Shown piece after piece: positions 33,944-46,800 of a stretch of DNA of 64,000 bases (position 1 is the first letter of the stretch; every line of letters starts with the position of its first letter). The stretch spans positions 1,379,454 through 1,443,453 of the forward strand of contig MU004196.1 of NCBI GenBank assembly GCA_010093605.1, read 5' to 3'. The position numbers were made by a program, and so were the translations under genes. The notes below the pieces were generated by a model that did not search any database, was not told where the DNA came from, and saw only the letters and a list, made by a program, of their open reading frames with translations. This DNA is from Lophium mytilinum. Taxonomy: Eukaryota > Ascomycota > Dothideomycetes > Mytilinidiales > Mytilinidiaceae.

Positions 33944-34947
33944 AGCGATTTACATAGGTGGAGCTTGGGTAGTAGGTCTGCTTAAATCGTGTAGAGATGC
34001 GGCCGGAGTGCCGCGGCTTGCGGGAGATTGACGCAAGTGACGTAGCTGGGCGTAGCTTCGTAAATTAGTGAGCCAGAGCACAGCAGCTCCGCAACTGGCA
34101 TTGAGTTTTCGGCACCCCTTCAGTAGAGCGGTGGCTGCGACGTCTTTGGATTTTTCGGGCCAAGACTTCATATACTTTTTCAAGGGGCAATTACGCATTG
34201 AATGCATAAGATGAGGATTTTACCATCGACACAGATGCAGCTATAAGTGTCTGAGACGGCAGCAGATGAACATAGTACAAGGAGCTCCTAAGATTCCACA
34301 ACTTGAAACGGCATTCAAAAGGCCCAAGAACAAGCATATCCGAACGATCTAACCCATAAAGCCCACTCAAGCAGCAGCAACTTTGCGTCCTTGACCTCGA
34401 ATGCCAGCCCCTTGCCACCAACTCCCTTGGTCTTCTCTTCTCCATCTCTGTGTAGCCCCAGCGCCTCAAGGTAACGCAGGCAGAGTATATTCCGGACTTT
34501 CAGTGATCTAATCCAATCGCAATGATCTGGTAGGAGCAACAGTCTACCGTGACACGGTTCAACGGTGCCACCATCACGAGCGCGACGCCTGCGATCACCC
34601 TGCTATTTTAGACCGGCGTGTAGCGTTGTGGGTCCAGGCTTTGTAGTCGAGGGTTTTGCAAGAAGAAGTAGGGCTCGCTCTGAGCGTCTAGGTGGCGGAC
34701 AGATCATCTTGATGCCTCTTGCGATAAATGACAGCCTGCGGAGATGTTTTGCGCTTCATAAACGCAAGACTACTACCCTCGTTCAGTACTTCTCCGCCAA
34801 GTGGCATCTGTCCTACCTAGTCATTGGCTGTATGAAGCCATGCAGGTTAGGACCGGCTATCGGGTCAGTAGGAGGCGGGTGAGCCTCGATTCGGGCTCCG
34901 TTGGTCGCGAAATGACGCCTCTTCGCGTCGCGTTTCCTAGCGCTAGT

Positions 34948-35557
34948 GCGGTGTTTTTTGACTCAGGTCCTTCCAATTCCTCGTCCTTCTCATTGTGATG
35001 GGATCCAAGCCGTGCGAAAGGTCGTTTTTGTGCGCGCTATCGCTGCGAGAAGCGTCGCCGTGGACGTTGGGGCCGAGAGGAAACGTGTCGCCGGAAGATT
35101 TGTCCTTGCCGAGAAGTTTAGGTTGTTGAGAAGCTTGGGCGTGAGCGTCAATTCCACGAATGTCGCGGAGAGTGCCATCTGCAAGAGCATCGTGGTCGTG
35201 TCGGAGAGCGCCTTCGCCGTTGTTGTATTCTTGAGAGTCATCCGTGCTTTCCTGCTAACTTCAACTTCGTGAGTAAGGTTGGACTGGGGCCTTCGTTAGG
35301 CGCCTCCTCTTGGGCTTTGAGGAAATTCTCGCATACTTACCACATATGGCACTCATCGAAGCTTCTGCCAGGATCCAGGCAAGTGTATTCCACCAACCAG
35401 AAAAGAAGCCAATAGTACGGCCATACCTCCTCCCCGGAGTCATTGATGCCCAGAGATATGGTCCGGCGGACGATGGCACTGAGTTCGTTGGCATGTCTGC
35501 AACAGAGATGAGACGGGCTGCAGCGGCTTTCTTGCGGTATAGGCCGAGGTGGTGCAC
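34948..35557 (-). pseudogene. Amino-acid permease fragment (APC family relic)
   Basis: The minus-strand segment at 35.31-35.56 kb reads ISVADMPTNSVPSSAGPYLW then ASMTPGRRYGRTIGFFSGWW and NTLAWILAEASMSAI. This is the pattern of fungal APC-superfamily amino-acid permeases around the third membrane segment (ELxSxxPSSAGxYxWASxTPG followed by GFFxGxWNxLxW). Nothing like the other 9-11 membrane segments was found. A GTAAGT donor follows. Downstream, 34948-35257, lies a 107-codon hydrophilic open frame (LRDIRGIDAHAQASQQPKLL) without ATG, which does not join in phase. A host gene remnant is the simplest reading. Confidence 0.45.
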
Positions 35558-35789
35558 CAGGACGGCGAAATGGAAACGTTTGTTGAGAATGCTACCGATT
35601 GCTTCTTGGGTTTTCCGGTTCGCAGTACGGCATATCCCCAGCGATGGAAGAGGCCGCAGTTCCGGAGGGTGCTATGCGTTGGCCCAGCTGTTTTTGTGTT
35701 TGGGATTTCCACTGGAATACAACAGCCAGGTTGACCTCAGCAACTTTCCCCCAGCGAGTAGGCAGGCGTGTAGGCCCAAGACGCCAGAT

Positions 35790-36270
35790 TTAGATCACTA
35801 CGTCGAACGTATCAGTTCCTTCCGTGTCATCATTCTCGGAGAGGGAGTCCTCCGTGCCAAATAGTTATTAGGATGGACTTTCTAGTGAAGATATGTACGC
35901 ACCGGAGTTACCGTCAGTGCAAAGGTGTTGTTGGGGGACGTCGGGCTGGCGCTGCTGGCGGTGGTGGTGCCGAGCTCGGGTTTTGGCGGTACGGCGGCGG
36001 CGGCGGCTGCTGCTGTCGTGAGGATGGGGACGGGGTCCTGGGGAGGAGCAGCTGTCGCCGGCGATGGTGGTGGTGTAGCTAGAACTGGAGCTGGAGGATG
36101 TTGGAAGAGGACGGGGGCCGTCGAGACGGCCGCCGCTGAGGCCTTTGCCAATTCGGCCTGCTTCGCCTCTTGCTTCGCCTTTGCCCTCGACCTACCTGGG
36201 CTGCTTGGTCGACAGTGCGCCAGGCACTCTAGGGATGACGAGGGTACTAACAAATGCGGTCGGTAACCAA
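35790..36270 (-). CDS. Ala/Pro-rich protein, partial model (5' exons not found)
   Basis: An exon ending at 35903 encodes a charged helix (AKAKQEAKQAELAKASAAAV), then a Pro/Ala-rich stretch (PPAPVLATPPPSPATAAPP). A 53-nt intron (GTGCGT donor, CCTAATAAC branch, CGGAG acceptor) joins it in phase 0 to exon 35790-35849, which ends in an acidic tail DSLSENDDTEGTDTFDVVI. The frame upstream is open to about 36274 but contains no ATG, so the first exon must lie further upstream or the gene is damaged. Composition recalls the proline-rich gene at 30-31 kb. Function unknown. Confidence 0.4.
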
Positions 36271-36274
36271 TCAC

Positions 36275-38249
36275 GCGCTTCTAACTGAAACGAGTGGAGC
36301 ACAGGTTTCCTTGGGACTTTCGCTCCTCCAAGTAGGGCTCTAAAAGCTCCCGGATTGAGCAAGACCGTTGTGGCGGCGCCCGTAATAGACTAATAAGCTA
36401 CTGTGTCGGTGGGCTTTGCTGTTGCCGGTTGACGCAAGGGCCAACATCCTGGTGGTGTCTTTGAGGAGCGGACGTTGGTCCTTTTCCAACGCGTGACCCG
36501 TTCTGTGGCGACGAGGAAGCCGGCCGAATGCTTGAATAGGTACGAGGGCGCTGTCCTTCAATCAGACACAACGGGGCGGGCAATCTCTGCAGAGTAGACA
36601 GAGCTCAGAGTGATCATAACTCAACAGACCTCGCGCCCTTCTTTCCATACCAGCATGAGTAACCTGCAGCCCCCACAAACGCGCTGTCCACGTCAAGAAG
36701 GTCGCGGCTGACGACGCGGCGTTGGCGGATAGAGCGGCGGTCGTGGCAGGATTCGCTGCCGGAGAGTTTTGAAGTACTCAGCCAAACCTAGACGGCTCCC
36801 AAGGAATCAGGCGTGTTTCCTACTTACGCTCATTGGACGATGATTGAGGTTAGTATGAGGGCGCGGCCGAAAGCAAAGTCCTTGAGGGAAATCTTGATGA
36901 AGGCTCCTGCGGAGGGCAAAGCTCTCCGGATATCCGTGTCGGGGGTCTCGGTCGCTCGAAGAGTGGCTTGTAATTTCCCCAAGTTGAAAGCATCGAGAAA
37001 GGGGGAAAGAGGGGATATGGGTGCTCTTCCGCTTGATGCTGTCGATCTCGGTCGACAGGACGGAATCTACGGCTGTCAGTGCTGCTGTTGGATACCGAGA
37101 GACGTAAAGGGGGCTGTAGATGTTTGCGTACTCCGACTCATCTGTAGGACGATAGTTGGACACCAGGTATGAGATCAGCAAGCCTGCCACATTCCAAGAA
37201 GCTCCACATCACCCGAAGCCGTGGTCGGCCTGGCTCTCCCGCCGGGAAGGTATCCCGACCAGACAAGCCTGTGAAAATCCGCACCATTTGCCCGTAGACA
37301 TGATCAGCCTGGCTCTCTTGTGGGGAAGACGCAGGAGATGATCGTTCCCCCGACACCCGCCTCTGGTGACAGGTTGTTGATTATAGGTGTTTCGTTGGAG
37401 CGACATCCGGTGGCTTTCGAGCGAGTTGTATCCTCTTCCTAATGCATCATCGTTTCCATCTTCCTTCACGGCTTCGCCGTGCAGAGTGACTCGTTTTCGC
37501 AGGCCGGAGAGTGGCGATGTAGGAGGAGGCCAAGTCGGAGGATAAGCAATGTCGCTGGGGTGGCTTTATCAGGTGATGGTGGGGCCTATTCGATTATTGA
37601 CATGTCGGCGTGAGACTAGTATGAGCAGCGCCGGTCGCGAGGGCGTGTGTTTGATGAGATGAAGCAGTTCTGCTCCATCTGAGATGGTTTTCGAGTTTGA
37701 GGTGGCTAGAATTTCGAGATTCAAGCCCCCGAGTCTGTGGGGAGGCGACCGGCCTCACTTCACATAATCTGTGGCCAGGAGAGAGCGCAGGCAGGCATAG
37801 CCGCTGCGTACCCACAGCCGATCATATGAATCCTCTGCATGTATATATAGTGCATCTATGCAGCTGTTTGAGCGCCTTGTGAGGCCTCGCCGGTGGCGCT
37901 CCACGCTGGGCTTCCGGGGCTTCAAAATCCCTGGGTGGGCGACCTCGGCCACCTTGGAGCTGCCGCGCTGCTTTCTAAACGCGTTTTTCCCAATGATAAA
38001 GAGGGACACCCAGATATGCAGGTAGATTCATCATGTTACGATTGCGCTGCTGAAGGAGAGACGCGGTCGCGTTGTGGTCGCAGAGACTTCGCAGTCGCCT
38101 TCGACCAGCTCAAAACACCACAACAAAAGGCATCAGATCGATGAGAACGCCGCTAAGAAGTATAAGACCATGCAAATAACGAGAAAGGTCTACATGTCCA
38201 GTTTCAATCAAACTCTTCTCGCCAAAGCTCAAGCACAACACCACCAGGT
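36275..38249. other. Intergenic, possible coding remnants
   Basis: A minus-strand frame at 36.81-37.19 kb (VAGLLISYLVSNYRPTDE, IYSPLYVSRYPTAAL) looks like part of a membrane or secreted protein but has no ATG or clear neighbours. A word around GGCCTGGCTCTC is repeated near 37.23 and 37.31 kb. Nothing else supported. Confidence 0.35.
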
Positions 38250-38866
38250 CTCTTCTTCAATCTCCCGCACAAGGCGAGACAATCAATGAAAAGAAGTGCT
38301 CAAAGACCGGACCAGCAGAAACTATGCCTGTTAGGCCCTGGTATGATAGCAGAGGTCCTCAAGCGTTGTGCAATACAACGGAACACGATACATGAGGTTG
38401 GCCACCCCAACAAGGTACCTAAGCAGGGCGTGTTGTGGACGCGTCACGTCATAGGTACAACAACAAGGCGGGTCCAACCACCAAAGCGTAGGCAGAGATG
38501 CCAAAGGCAGAGAAGCTTCTTCTTCGAAGACCCAGACAAGCTGAGCAGTTCAATGAAAAAGAGGTTGAAGAGATATCTCATTCGAGTTTTGGTTCCAAAA
38601 ATTCCCTGCCGATCCGAAGACCAGCAGGAGCAGGTCAGCTGTAGTTTTCAGCTAGCAAATACACAGGCTCGGACGGATCCTCACTGCCTTGCGTTATGCC
38701 CTGAGAAGATGTTAGTGATGAGGAACTGTGGAAAGGATGGGGTGGAGTGGACTTACCATGCACTAGGATGAGGAAAAAGATTGGAGCCAGAGGGGGACTG
38801 GGCTTATATAGGGAAAATCAGACTCGCCAAGCTAGGATGACTCATCAGCGCTAGTCCGTTTAATCG
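38250..38866 (+). repeat. Dispersed repeat, copies c and d (SMKK element)
   Basis: Copy c is a left block only (38250-38298, reading through CAATCAATGAAAAGAAGTG). Copy d has a left block at 38516-38565 (FFFEDPDKLSSSMKK) and a right block at 38838-38866 (TGACTCATCAGCGCTAG). Block d lies inside a 161-codon + strand frame (38286-38771) that starts at the ATG inside block c. That frame is the longest open one in any copy, so the possibility that the element derives from a gene should be kept open. Confidence 0.5.
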
Positions 38867-39590
38867 TGCCTCTCTCCGTGGAATCTGGCGGAATCTGGCG
38901 GAAGGTAGCCTTAGGGGTGAAGCCGCTTCCACTGTGGCCTGCTGTCCAGCGACCGGCGGCGTGTCTCGGCTCCGAGTGTTCCCCAGGTGTGCCTCACAGC
39001 TCTGGCTCCTACTGCCTGGGTTGGTCCGAAGCCACTGGAAGGCGCACCTACACGACGTGTCCTCCAGAGACTACAGCGGTCTGAGATAGCTCCACCCATT
39101 CATCGAGCTCGGAGACATGAGAATTTCCAGTAACCGCGTTTGGTGTTCTACTTCTTTCGAACGCTTCAGAGCGTAACGTTACACCTTCATCTTCCTCAGG
39201 GTTGAGCACCCAGTCTCTTCTCAGTCCAAAGGTTTGAGTTTGGAAGGCCTTGCCTCAGTGTCGAGACCAGCCATTGTTCGATACACAAGATATCAGTCGG
39301 TGGGCAGGAGCGGGATAGTCTCTGTTTATAATTCCTAAGTGGCGAGCGGGAGATCGGGTGGGCCTGGAAAAGGGTTTTTGTCCACGTGTGCATGATAGCT
39401 AGCATGAGCGTAGTGAAAGCAACATCTTCGTTTGAGGCATGGAGACGGCGCGAGGCTCACACCACTAGAAGAGCAGCGTTTCTTCTCTTTTTTGGAGTTC
39501 TCATTCCACATCCGGAGATCGATCGTCTCTCCAACCGTGACTCTTGGAAGTATACAAATCTGATTCCAGTTCGCAAAACATGGATACCTT
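38867..39590. other. Intergenic, nothing recognised
   Basis: Downstream region of the DUF3433 gene. A short direct repeat (GGAATCTGGC twice in a row near 38.88 kb) is the only structure seen. Confidence 0.45.
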
Positions 39591-42500
39591 CTATACCTCC
39601 CTTGCAAAAAAGACCTGCTCCTCTATCGACACTGGCGAGGTTCTCTGACCAACCACGTCTATGTCAAGGACGACTTCACCCACCGGCCCCTGGCTCCCTG
39701 TCCTCTGATTCGATGTTCCCTCGTCTACACTCCCATCCTTTATTGTCCTCCAATATTCTGTTAACAGATCCAACTGCTCCTCCATGGAAATCAACGAAGT
39801 CCTATGACTCACGACGCTCTCCCCCTCTTTACTATCTTCACTGCCCACATCCTCATCTGGCATCCCTTCGTGTCTGACATCCTCATTCAACCCTCGCTCA
39901 TGCTCTCCCGCAATGAACGCGTCCTCCTCCGCCGAAACCAGCGAAGCTCTCTGCGTCTCAGCAGCGTCCCTCTCCGGATTACCCCCATCCTCCGCCTCAA
40001 CAGCATCAATGGCAAACCGCCTCACAATCCTCTCGCGGTGCTCCGCATTCCCCTCCTCCGCCCCCACCAACGACCCACTTGAAGTCTCCATGCGTTCGAA
40101 CCATCCCATCCTCCACCTCCGCTCGAGCGGGGTACTCCGCTCCCTTTTCTTGTCTTGCCAGAACCACTTGCCTCCCCAAATCCGCCTAAACACGCCATTC
40201 TTCTCCACCTCTTCGTCTTCCATTTCATGCATGGCCGCATCCATCTCGGATAGCATCTCCGAGTCCGCCAAGAGACTAGCTACTGCCGCAATGCTGCAAG
40301 GGTTCTTGGGCACAACGTGCCTAGGGTTCACCAGGAACGTTGCTAAAGCGCCGAGGAGGAGCATCGTTGCTAGCATGGCTTCCAGGACGCGAGTAGATAT
40401 GGGGTCTTGCACTAGGCGAAGGCGATTCGGATTCGTTACGTTGGCGGGAACGAGTGAGCCCACCGTGGATGCGTTGGTGGGGATGCGGTCGAAGGCGCCG
40501 ATTAGCTGCGTGCAGATAATATTATGCATCCGCTCGATTGCTGTCATGACAGATTCGTAGGTACTTGGAGTACCTAGGTCCGTTATTGGAATACCGTATT
40601 TCCCATAGACAACGCCTGAGAAAAACGAATCGGGCTGATCCGGGGGGTTGGATATTACAGGGAGGTAACCATAGTCCAAAAACGAATCATTGTAGACAGA
40701 GGAAGGAGTCCTGGTTGGTTCCTGGGGGACTGGAGGGCGGGAAAGATCGATCTGAAAGCCCGGATAGGAGAAAGTAGCTTTGACTTGAATCTGGTCTACG
40801 CTCTCCTTGCAGGCGAGCATGGCGACGTGTTTTATCCCTTCAGCGAGGGAGCCAGTCTCGCCCCACATGTAGTATTGTAGGCAGCCGCTTTCGGTGTATG
40901 CCGCACCAAAGAAGGCATCAGGAGAGGCGTAAGTGGTTAGGGGGGTGCCGCCCTCTGTACTATTATAAACAGCGCACAACCCATCAGGTATGTGTACTGT
41001 TACTGAAGTTTCATACCCCCCCGGGTCCGTGCTATTTGAAAATGTCGCGTTAAGTTGAGCTGCTTTGACAAGAGCGCATGAAAGTCTTGATTGTATTGCT
41101 GGGATGATGGCGGTCAGACTTATGCTATCGTATGAGCCAATGTCGCTGCTGAAGAGTTTCTCCGGGGCAGCGCTGTTCTGAGGGCTGGAGACTGCCAACT
41201 TAGGAATCGTCAGATCACCATAGGTCCAGGCGGGATCGGAAAGATTGGCATGGATGATCAAGCCAGCATTATAAATCCCCAAGTCTATATAATCTTGAGC
41301 TAGGTCGGCGGTGCTGTCGAAAATCCAGGGGTCCATGCGGAGCTGAACTTCCTGAATATGTGGCACAGTCTGGGGACTGTACATTCCACTGGCTATGATG
41401 GTGAGCGCAGATCCTAGCAGTGTGGCGATAGTGGTTGCAAGAACAGCCCATTTTTTGGACCGTATAGACTGTACAATAGTAGTTGCGGCTGTCTGATCTA
41501 AAAAATTCGACGCAATGGATTGTCGGAGACTTGCACCAGTAGCAAGCCGCAGCTTCGAGTACGGGGCAAGGCAGCGGATGGTGAAGTCGAGTGACGCAAA
41601 TGTTAATCCCACGCTGACCATGACCAGGGCGGGAATATAAACCCACACATAGTGGACATGTTCATCTGTGTTGACATCTCCAAGGCCGTTGTGCTTTTGC
41701 GAAATTTGCAAAGATACTTCCAAACCGACGATGACGGCGATAATGACGAAAAAGATGCTGCTTTGAACCCATGGCTTAATGGGAAGAGGCTGCCATGAAT
41801 AGCTGAAATCGTCTACGGCGTCCGCTTGACTTCGACCCCTTCGGCACCCCACGCACATGCCTCCAAGTAATCGCAAAAACCTGCTGGTACACCCTAGTCT
41901 TGTAGAAATTGCGGAGCCATACTGGTCATCGCCATCCGCTTGGATCCTAAGACCTGTTCTTTTTGCGGAAGTTGTGACCTGTGAATAGAAGAAATGGCCT
42001 AACAACCGCTGTTTGACGACCTTGAGTTCCGTGGCGCCGGTGCCTCGGAGCATCGAAATGAGACCAGGACTCGTTGCTATGATTGCCGCCAAAGCGGCGA
42101 TCGTTTTGAGCTCTCCCAGCGCAATGCCTTCACGAGGCACCAGCGTTACCAGACACCCTGTCAAAAGGATGATGGCTCCCATGCAGCCTTCCATGGCCCT
42201 GAGGGGTCCTGATTGGACGAGGAGTCTCCCTTCAGGTGTAGTAGTGGATCCGTTCTTGATCGATTGAACTGTGCTCCTCAGGCTGCGGTGGGCGATCTGC
42301 GCGCCAATGGCTTGGTAGTAACTGTTGGCGATGTCGCGTAACACTGCACCATCGAAAAGCTTATCAATATCTGGCCTAGTCTCTTTCTGCATCATGACAC
42401 CCATAAGCATTTGCGTGTCAATTTCCACGTTTAAGTCGGCATAGGCTTTTATCTCGTTTTCGAGGGGATCCGTTCCTAAAGCAATAAAATTGAACTGTGC

Positions 42501-43879
42501 AGCAGCCAGATCCCAAAGCTCTAGCCCCTCTAAGTGATACGGTTCGGCCGCGTTCCCGACGACTTGGGTGATTTCCGTTTTGAATGGCAAGCTGCTGGTG
42601 TTGACCTTGATCATCAACGCAGTCTTCTCAAATGATGGCTTGCAGCTCAAGCTTTTTGACCGAGAGACCGTGAAGTTGGCATATACCGTTTTGTTCATCC
42701 TTGACAGGTTCGTCCAGTCTATGTTCAAATTCTCTGGCTGCCTCGTGAACTCTACTACCGACACGACGATTCGCTGCTGCTCCACCGCGGTCGACTTGTT
42801 ACACGCGGCCCCAAGAAACCTAACCCAATAAGGCCGTGGCCCTCGGAGTATAATATTACCATCACCGAACTCGGAAGATTCGTGATAGACGCTCCCTCCG
42901 AGATCAGGCATCACGCACTGTGGTGCAACGAATTGTGTTTGCGCATGTGGCCCGTAGGACACATTGTTGATACTGTAATAAAAGTATGTCATATCGAACT
43001 CAATAGGATCACAATCGAGGCCAGCAATGACAGCGTCGACTGTTGTCGTCAGGACAGAGTTCTGAGAGAGGTCCGGCGCGTTGAATCTCTGAAATGCGTA
43101 TTGCGCATTTGTCCCTGCGGGATATGTCAAATTTTGGGCTAAGATGCCTTGCAGGATATAGAATGGCATGTCGTCTGTGGAGTTCAAGCGAGCGAGCGGG
43201 TCTTCGGATGTGAAGGAGTCCAACATGGTCAACGGGTAGGATGGTCGATGGTATTCGATCCTGCTTAGCGATAACAAACTAGTCGAAAATATTATCAGAA
43301 CTTTGAATAAAATAGAGCCGATGGAAGCTAGGCCCACGATGAAGTCGCCGTTCTTTAGCGCTTTGTATACTGAAGTCAACTGTAACGGGGAAATGTAATC
43401 TAACAGCACGGTTCTGGAAGCCGGCATCGGTTTCTTCCGCAGGGTGATCCACGGTGCACTCTGTTTTGCTTGGAACTCAACGCGGGACCAGAACGCCGCG
43501 ATAATAGTCAGAACTGCACACCACTTGTCAGTTTAAATTGAAAATCCCAGTTTGTGGAGAAATGCCACTTACCAGCTGTGGGTCCATATGTCCACGAATA
43601 CCGGCGACTTTCGACCGGAGACGCAAGGCCCTGCCTTCTCTCCGAGAGCTGATTGAGCCCCTCGAGCGCGGCGAGCAAAGCACAGAATAGGGTCAGGAAC
43701 GCTAACAGGACACGCCGCCGAAGATAGGGAGGTCGCCATGTCAATGCATCGCCTTTTTGCATCTCTTCCTCTTCGTCAATCGGCACCTCTGCATACCCAT
43801 GACTCTGCTGGGTCACGGTAGATCGCACGCTCTGAGTTTCGGGCTCTTCAAAAGTGCTGGATTCAACGTCTGCTGTCAT
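39591..43879 (-). CDS. DUF3433-domain membrane protein, 1409 aa
   Basis: Exon 1 (43573-43879) and exon 2 (39591-43513) flank a 59-nt phase-1 intron (GTAAGT..TGCAG). The join creates YGPTAVLTIIAAFWSRVEF, the typical start of a DUF3433 domain, which continues with QSAPWITL and LLDYISPLQLTSVYKALKNG (about residues 95-190). A second DUF3433-like block lies at about 755-865 (WVYIPALVMVSVGLTFASLD, then CLAPYSKLR). There are roughly eight to ten membrane segments, large extracellular loops with many NxS/T sites, a last membrane segment near residue 1180 and an acidic, Ser-rich cytosolic tail with two SxISMEEQ-like repeats. Fungal DUF3433 proteins are predicted plasma-membrane proteins of unknown function. 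The gene looks complete; its 1409 aa is at the long end for the family. Confidence 0.92.
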
Positions 43880-46800
43880 ATTATGCGATGAGGTAGTTTG
43901 GTCGAGTAAGGTAATTACTAGTTGTGGGCAAAAGCATTGTACATACATATTTATCACGAACGGACAGGGCTGCGATCGCTGAGGAAGCCTAGCCTCTGAA
44001 AGTAACATAGATCTACCTCCACCCCAATTCGTACAACCCGTGGATACCGTGGTCATCATATCCTGTATGACAGAGACCTTGGAATACTATCACATTTGGA
44101 ATAAATTGCTACCATGAATATCTTGAATGGCTTCACGAAATGTAGGAAGGGGGCTGTACTTACATGCGAATTCTTTTTATAGGCACCACTACTAGCATGG
44201 CTGAAGGTATAAATATCTCACGCTGCAGATTCTAAGGTCGCCAAGCTGAATAACGATACTTCCTCGCACAAAGCCGAGATATTTAGAGCCTAGCCCTAGC
44301 ACCCACCCCTGGGGGTGGGACGGGACCGGCGCCACGGATTGGTTCTTTGGGGGCCATCGCAAGAACCTAACACATTTATGGTGCACACTACAGCTCAACG
44401 TAGTACGTGTGAACCGTGTTGGGTGCAGCCACATAAGCCCGAAGTCGTTGGTAGGCTGAGGAAGCAAGGACAAATCTCACGTGTGCTTGGTGGCACCCGA
44501 CACCACGTAACGCAGAACCGAAGAAACGGATTCGTACTCTCGACTAGTGAAGCCATAGCCACTCTGTATGCTCCCCTTACAGGATATCCGTCGCGGGGTT
44601 TTCGCCGAGATGCGTGACAATGCCTCCGCACGGGATGGCAAGATTGCCAGAATCAGGAAATGTATGACTGAAAGGGGATTCAAGGACGGGGTGACTCGTA
44701 AGCACGGAGGAATCCGATCACTTCCCGGCGCGTGGTGCCGTGCAACGTAGCACAAGGGCTGGCTCGTTCTTCTCGGCTCGCGGATCGAAGCCCATACTTA
44801 CTAGACGTGACCGGATAAACTCGTTCTGTCAGTACGCATCTGCACGGAAGCCTTGCAGCGGACTTAGCTAAACAACACCAAAGCAGCACACATAATGACC
44901 TTGTTGGGCAGTATTGTTATGTAGTAGATGAGGTTTTGTCAAATTGAAGGAAAAGGGTGCCTGGGTTGGTTGAAGAAGTGGTGACATTCGAACAACGGGT
45001 AGGATGCAGCCGAAACGCTAGCATAAAATGGAGAGACGACGATCCCAGCAAGCTGAAGGGTTGGGTACCTTTGTTAGAGCACCAGACACCAGACAAGGCA
45101 GTGGGTCTTGAAGAGTGTGTCGCGCTTTCGCTCCACGACTATCTGACTTCAACGTTGACTCGTTATGAAGCTGCCTTTAATGGCCATACTGGAGTCAGTA
45201 GCAGGTATATCGAAGTAGTGAGTTGCAAGGGTGGTTGTTATAGGCACCAATCCTTCCGTGGGCCGTAGAGGCTAACCCATAATTAGCGTAGCTGAAGGAG
45301 TGTTGGCAGGACATGTTGCACAACGTAAGCCTCATTCTGGATACCAGTACTCGCTCGAAAATGCTGCGTGCTCCTCAGCAGAATACTCCCGATCATGGAT
45401 GCCGGATAGGGTACATTTCGCCTTCAATTCAGTGACAGGCTGCGAATTGCGATTCGGCAGGGCGAGCCTGACGGTTCATTCGCAGTTCTCATCTGTCTTG
45501 ATGAGGTGCAGAGTGCGCCACGCTGTGGCTTTAGCGGCCTGCCGTCTCGGGACTCTCGTCTTCCAGTATGATTATGTCCGGGTTCCTTGACTTTCCCCAG
45601 GTGAATACAGAACTACTCCGGAATCTAGGGTTGCACACCGCTTCCTATTGTCCCTCGCGTTGGCAATCGAAATATCCGTGTACGTCTCAAGTTCATTCAG
45701 ATACCGTGGGTCCTGCACTCGCTCATGCCTGGTGTTGTAATAGGGTGGTCAATGGAGAAGCAGGTCTGGTGGAATACCGCTAATTCCCGCTTGTTATGCC
45801 GCGATTTGCAGTTTCGTGCTCTTGTATCCCAGGGCCCGGACTCTGGCAGGCTTAACAAGGTCGCTTGGGTAGACACTCGAACTTCGTAAATTTTGGTGGG
45901 CGTCCTCGCGTAGGATTGTTACGAGCAATTTCCCGGTATGCGGTGCCTCGGGGGAAGGCTTTTTCGAGATCCGGCCTGTGTAAGTCCCGTCCAGGTCCTG
46001 TCCGGGACAGCTTCGGGGGTGTCGCTTCTGCACGGTATGTATGCACTCTCTGCTGTCTCCTCGGGGGTTCGAGTGGCTATTATGGTGGAAGGTCAAAGGC
46101 GTATGCCCGACGCAGTTTGGGTGTGGGACAGAAGTTATTAGCGTGCGGCTGAGTTTGCAGGTTGACGTGAGTTCTTGCCCAAACACTAATGGCGCTTCCA
46201 CCTGTAGTAGACGTGACAAGCGGCGCCTAGCGGGAAAATATTCATTTAGGCCATGCTGCTCCTAGAGTTCCCTTTTCCCCTTAGCTGGTTATCTTTCGTA
46301 GGCTTAACATCTCCTCCCGTCGCTATCTGCAGTGTCCCAGACACCTCTTGAACGCTCCCGCTAAGCAATCTGACTCATCTGACTGGATAGAATTCTGGTC
46401 TCATGTCGAACTAGCTATTACGACTACGATACCCGGTTACCCGACCCGCTGCTCAGTACGAACACAACGCTCGCCCTGCCTCCCTATCTTTACCTATCCA
46501 TAAAGCTTCGCTGCCATCGCGCCTATGGACAGAGAAAAAGGGCGGCTGGTAGTTCTTCGCCTTCGGTTTCGGCAGGAAATCTTCAACTTGAACGTAGCAT
46601 CCCAGCAGGACTTCTGCGCACCAGCGTGATACGTTTACAGGAGTGACGCACGTACGGGTGGAAGCATGAGCACCAAAGAGTAAGTGCTACTTTGGATGTG
46701 GCATACATCTTCCTGACTACATGGAAAAGTATCAATGGCGCCAGAAGCGTCGCCCGCAAATACCGACGTCTACCTTCATGGCAGCTTCTATTCTTTGTTG

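Noticed and set aside
45794-46219. 141-codon minus frame in the gene desert
   Set aside because: No ATG context, splice or domain evidence; composition looks random and overlapping + frames are equally long.
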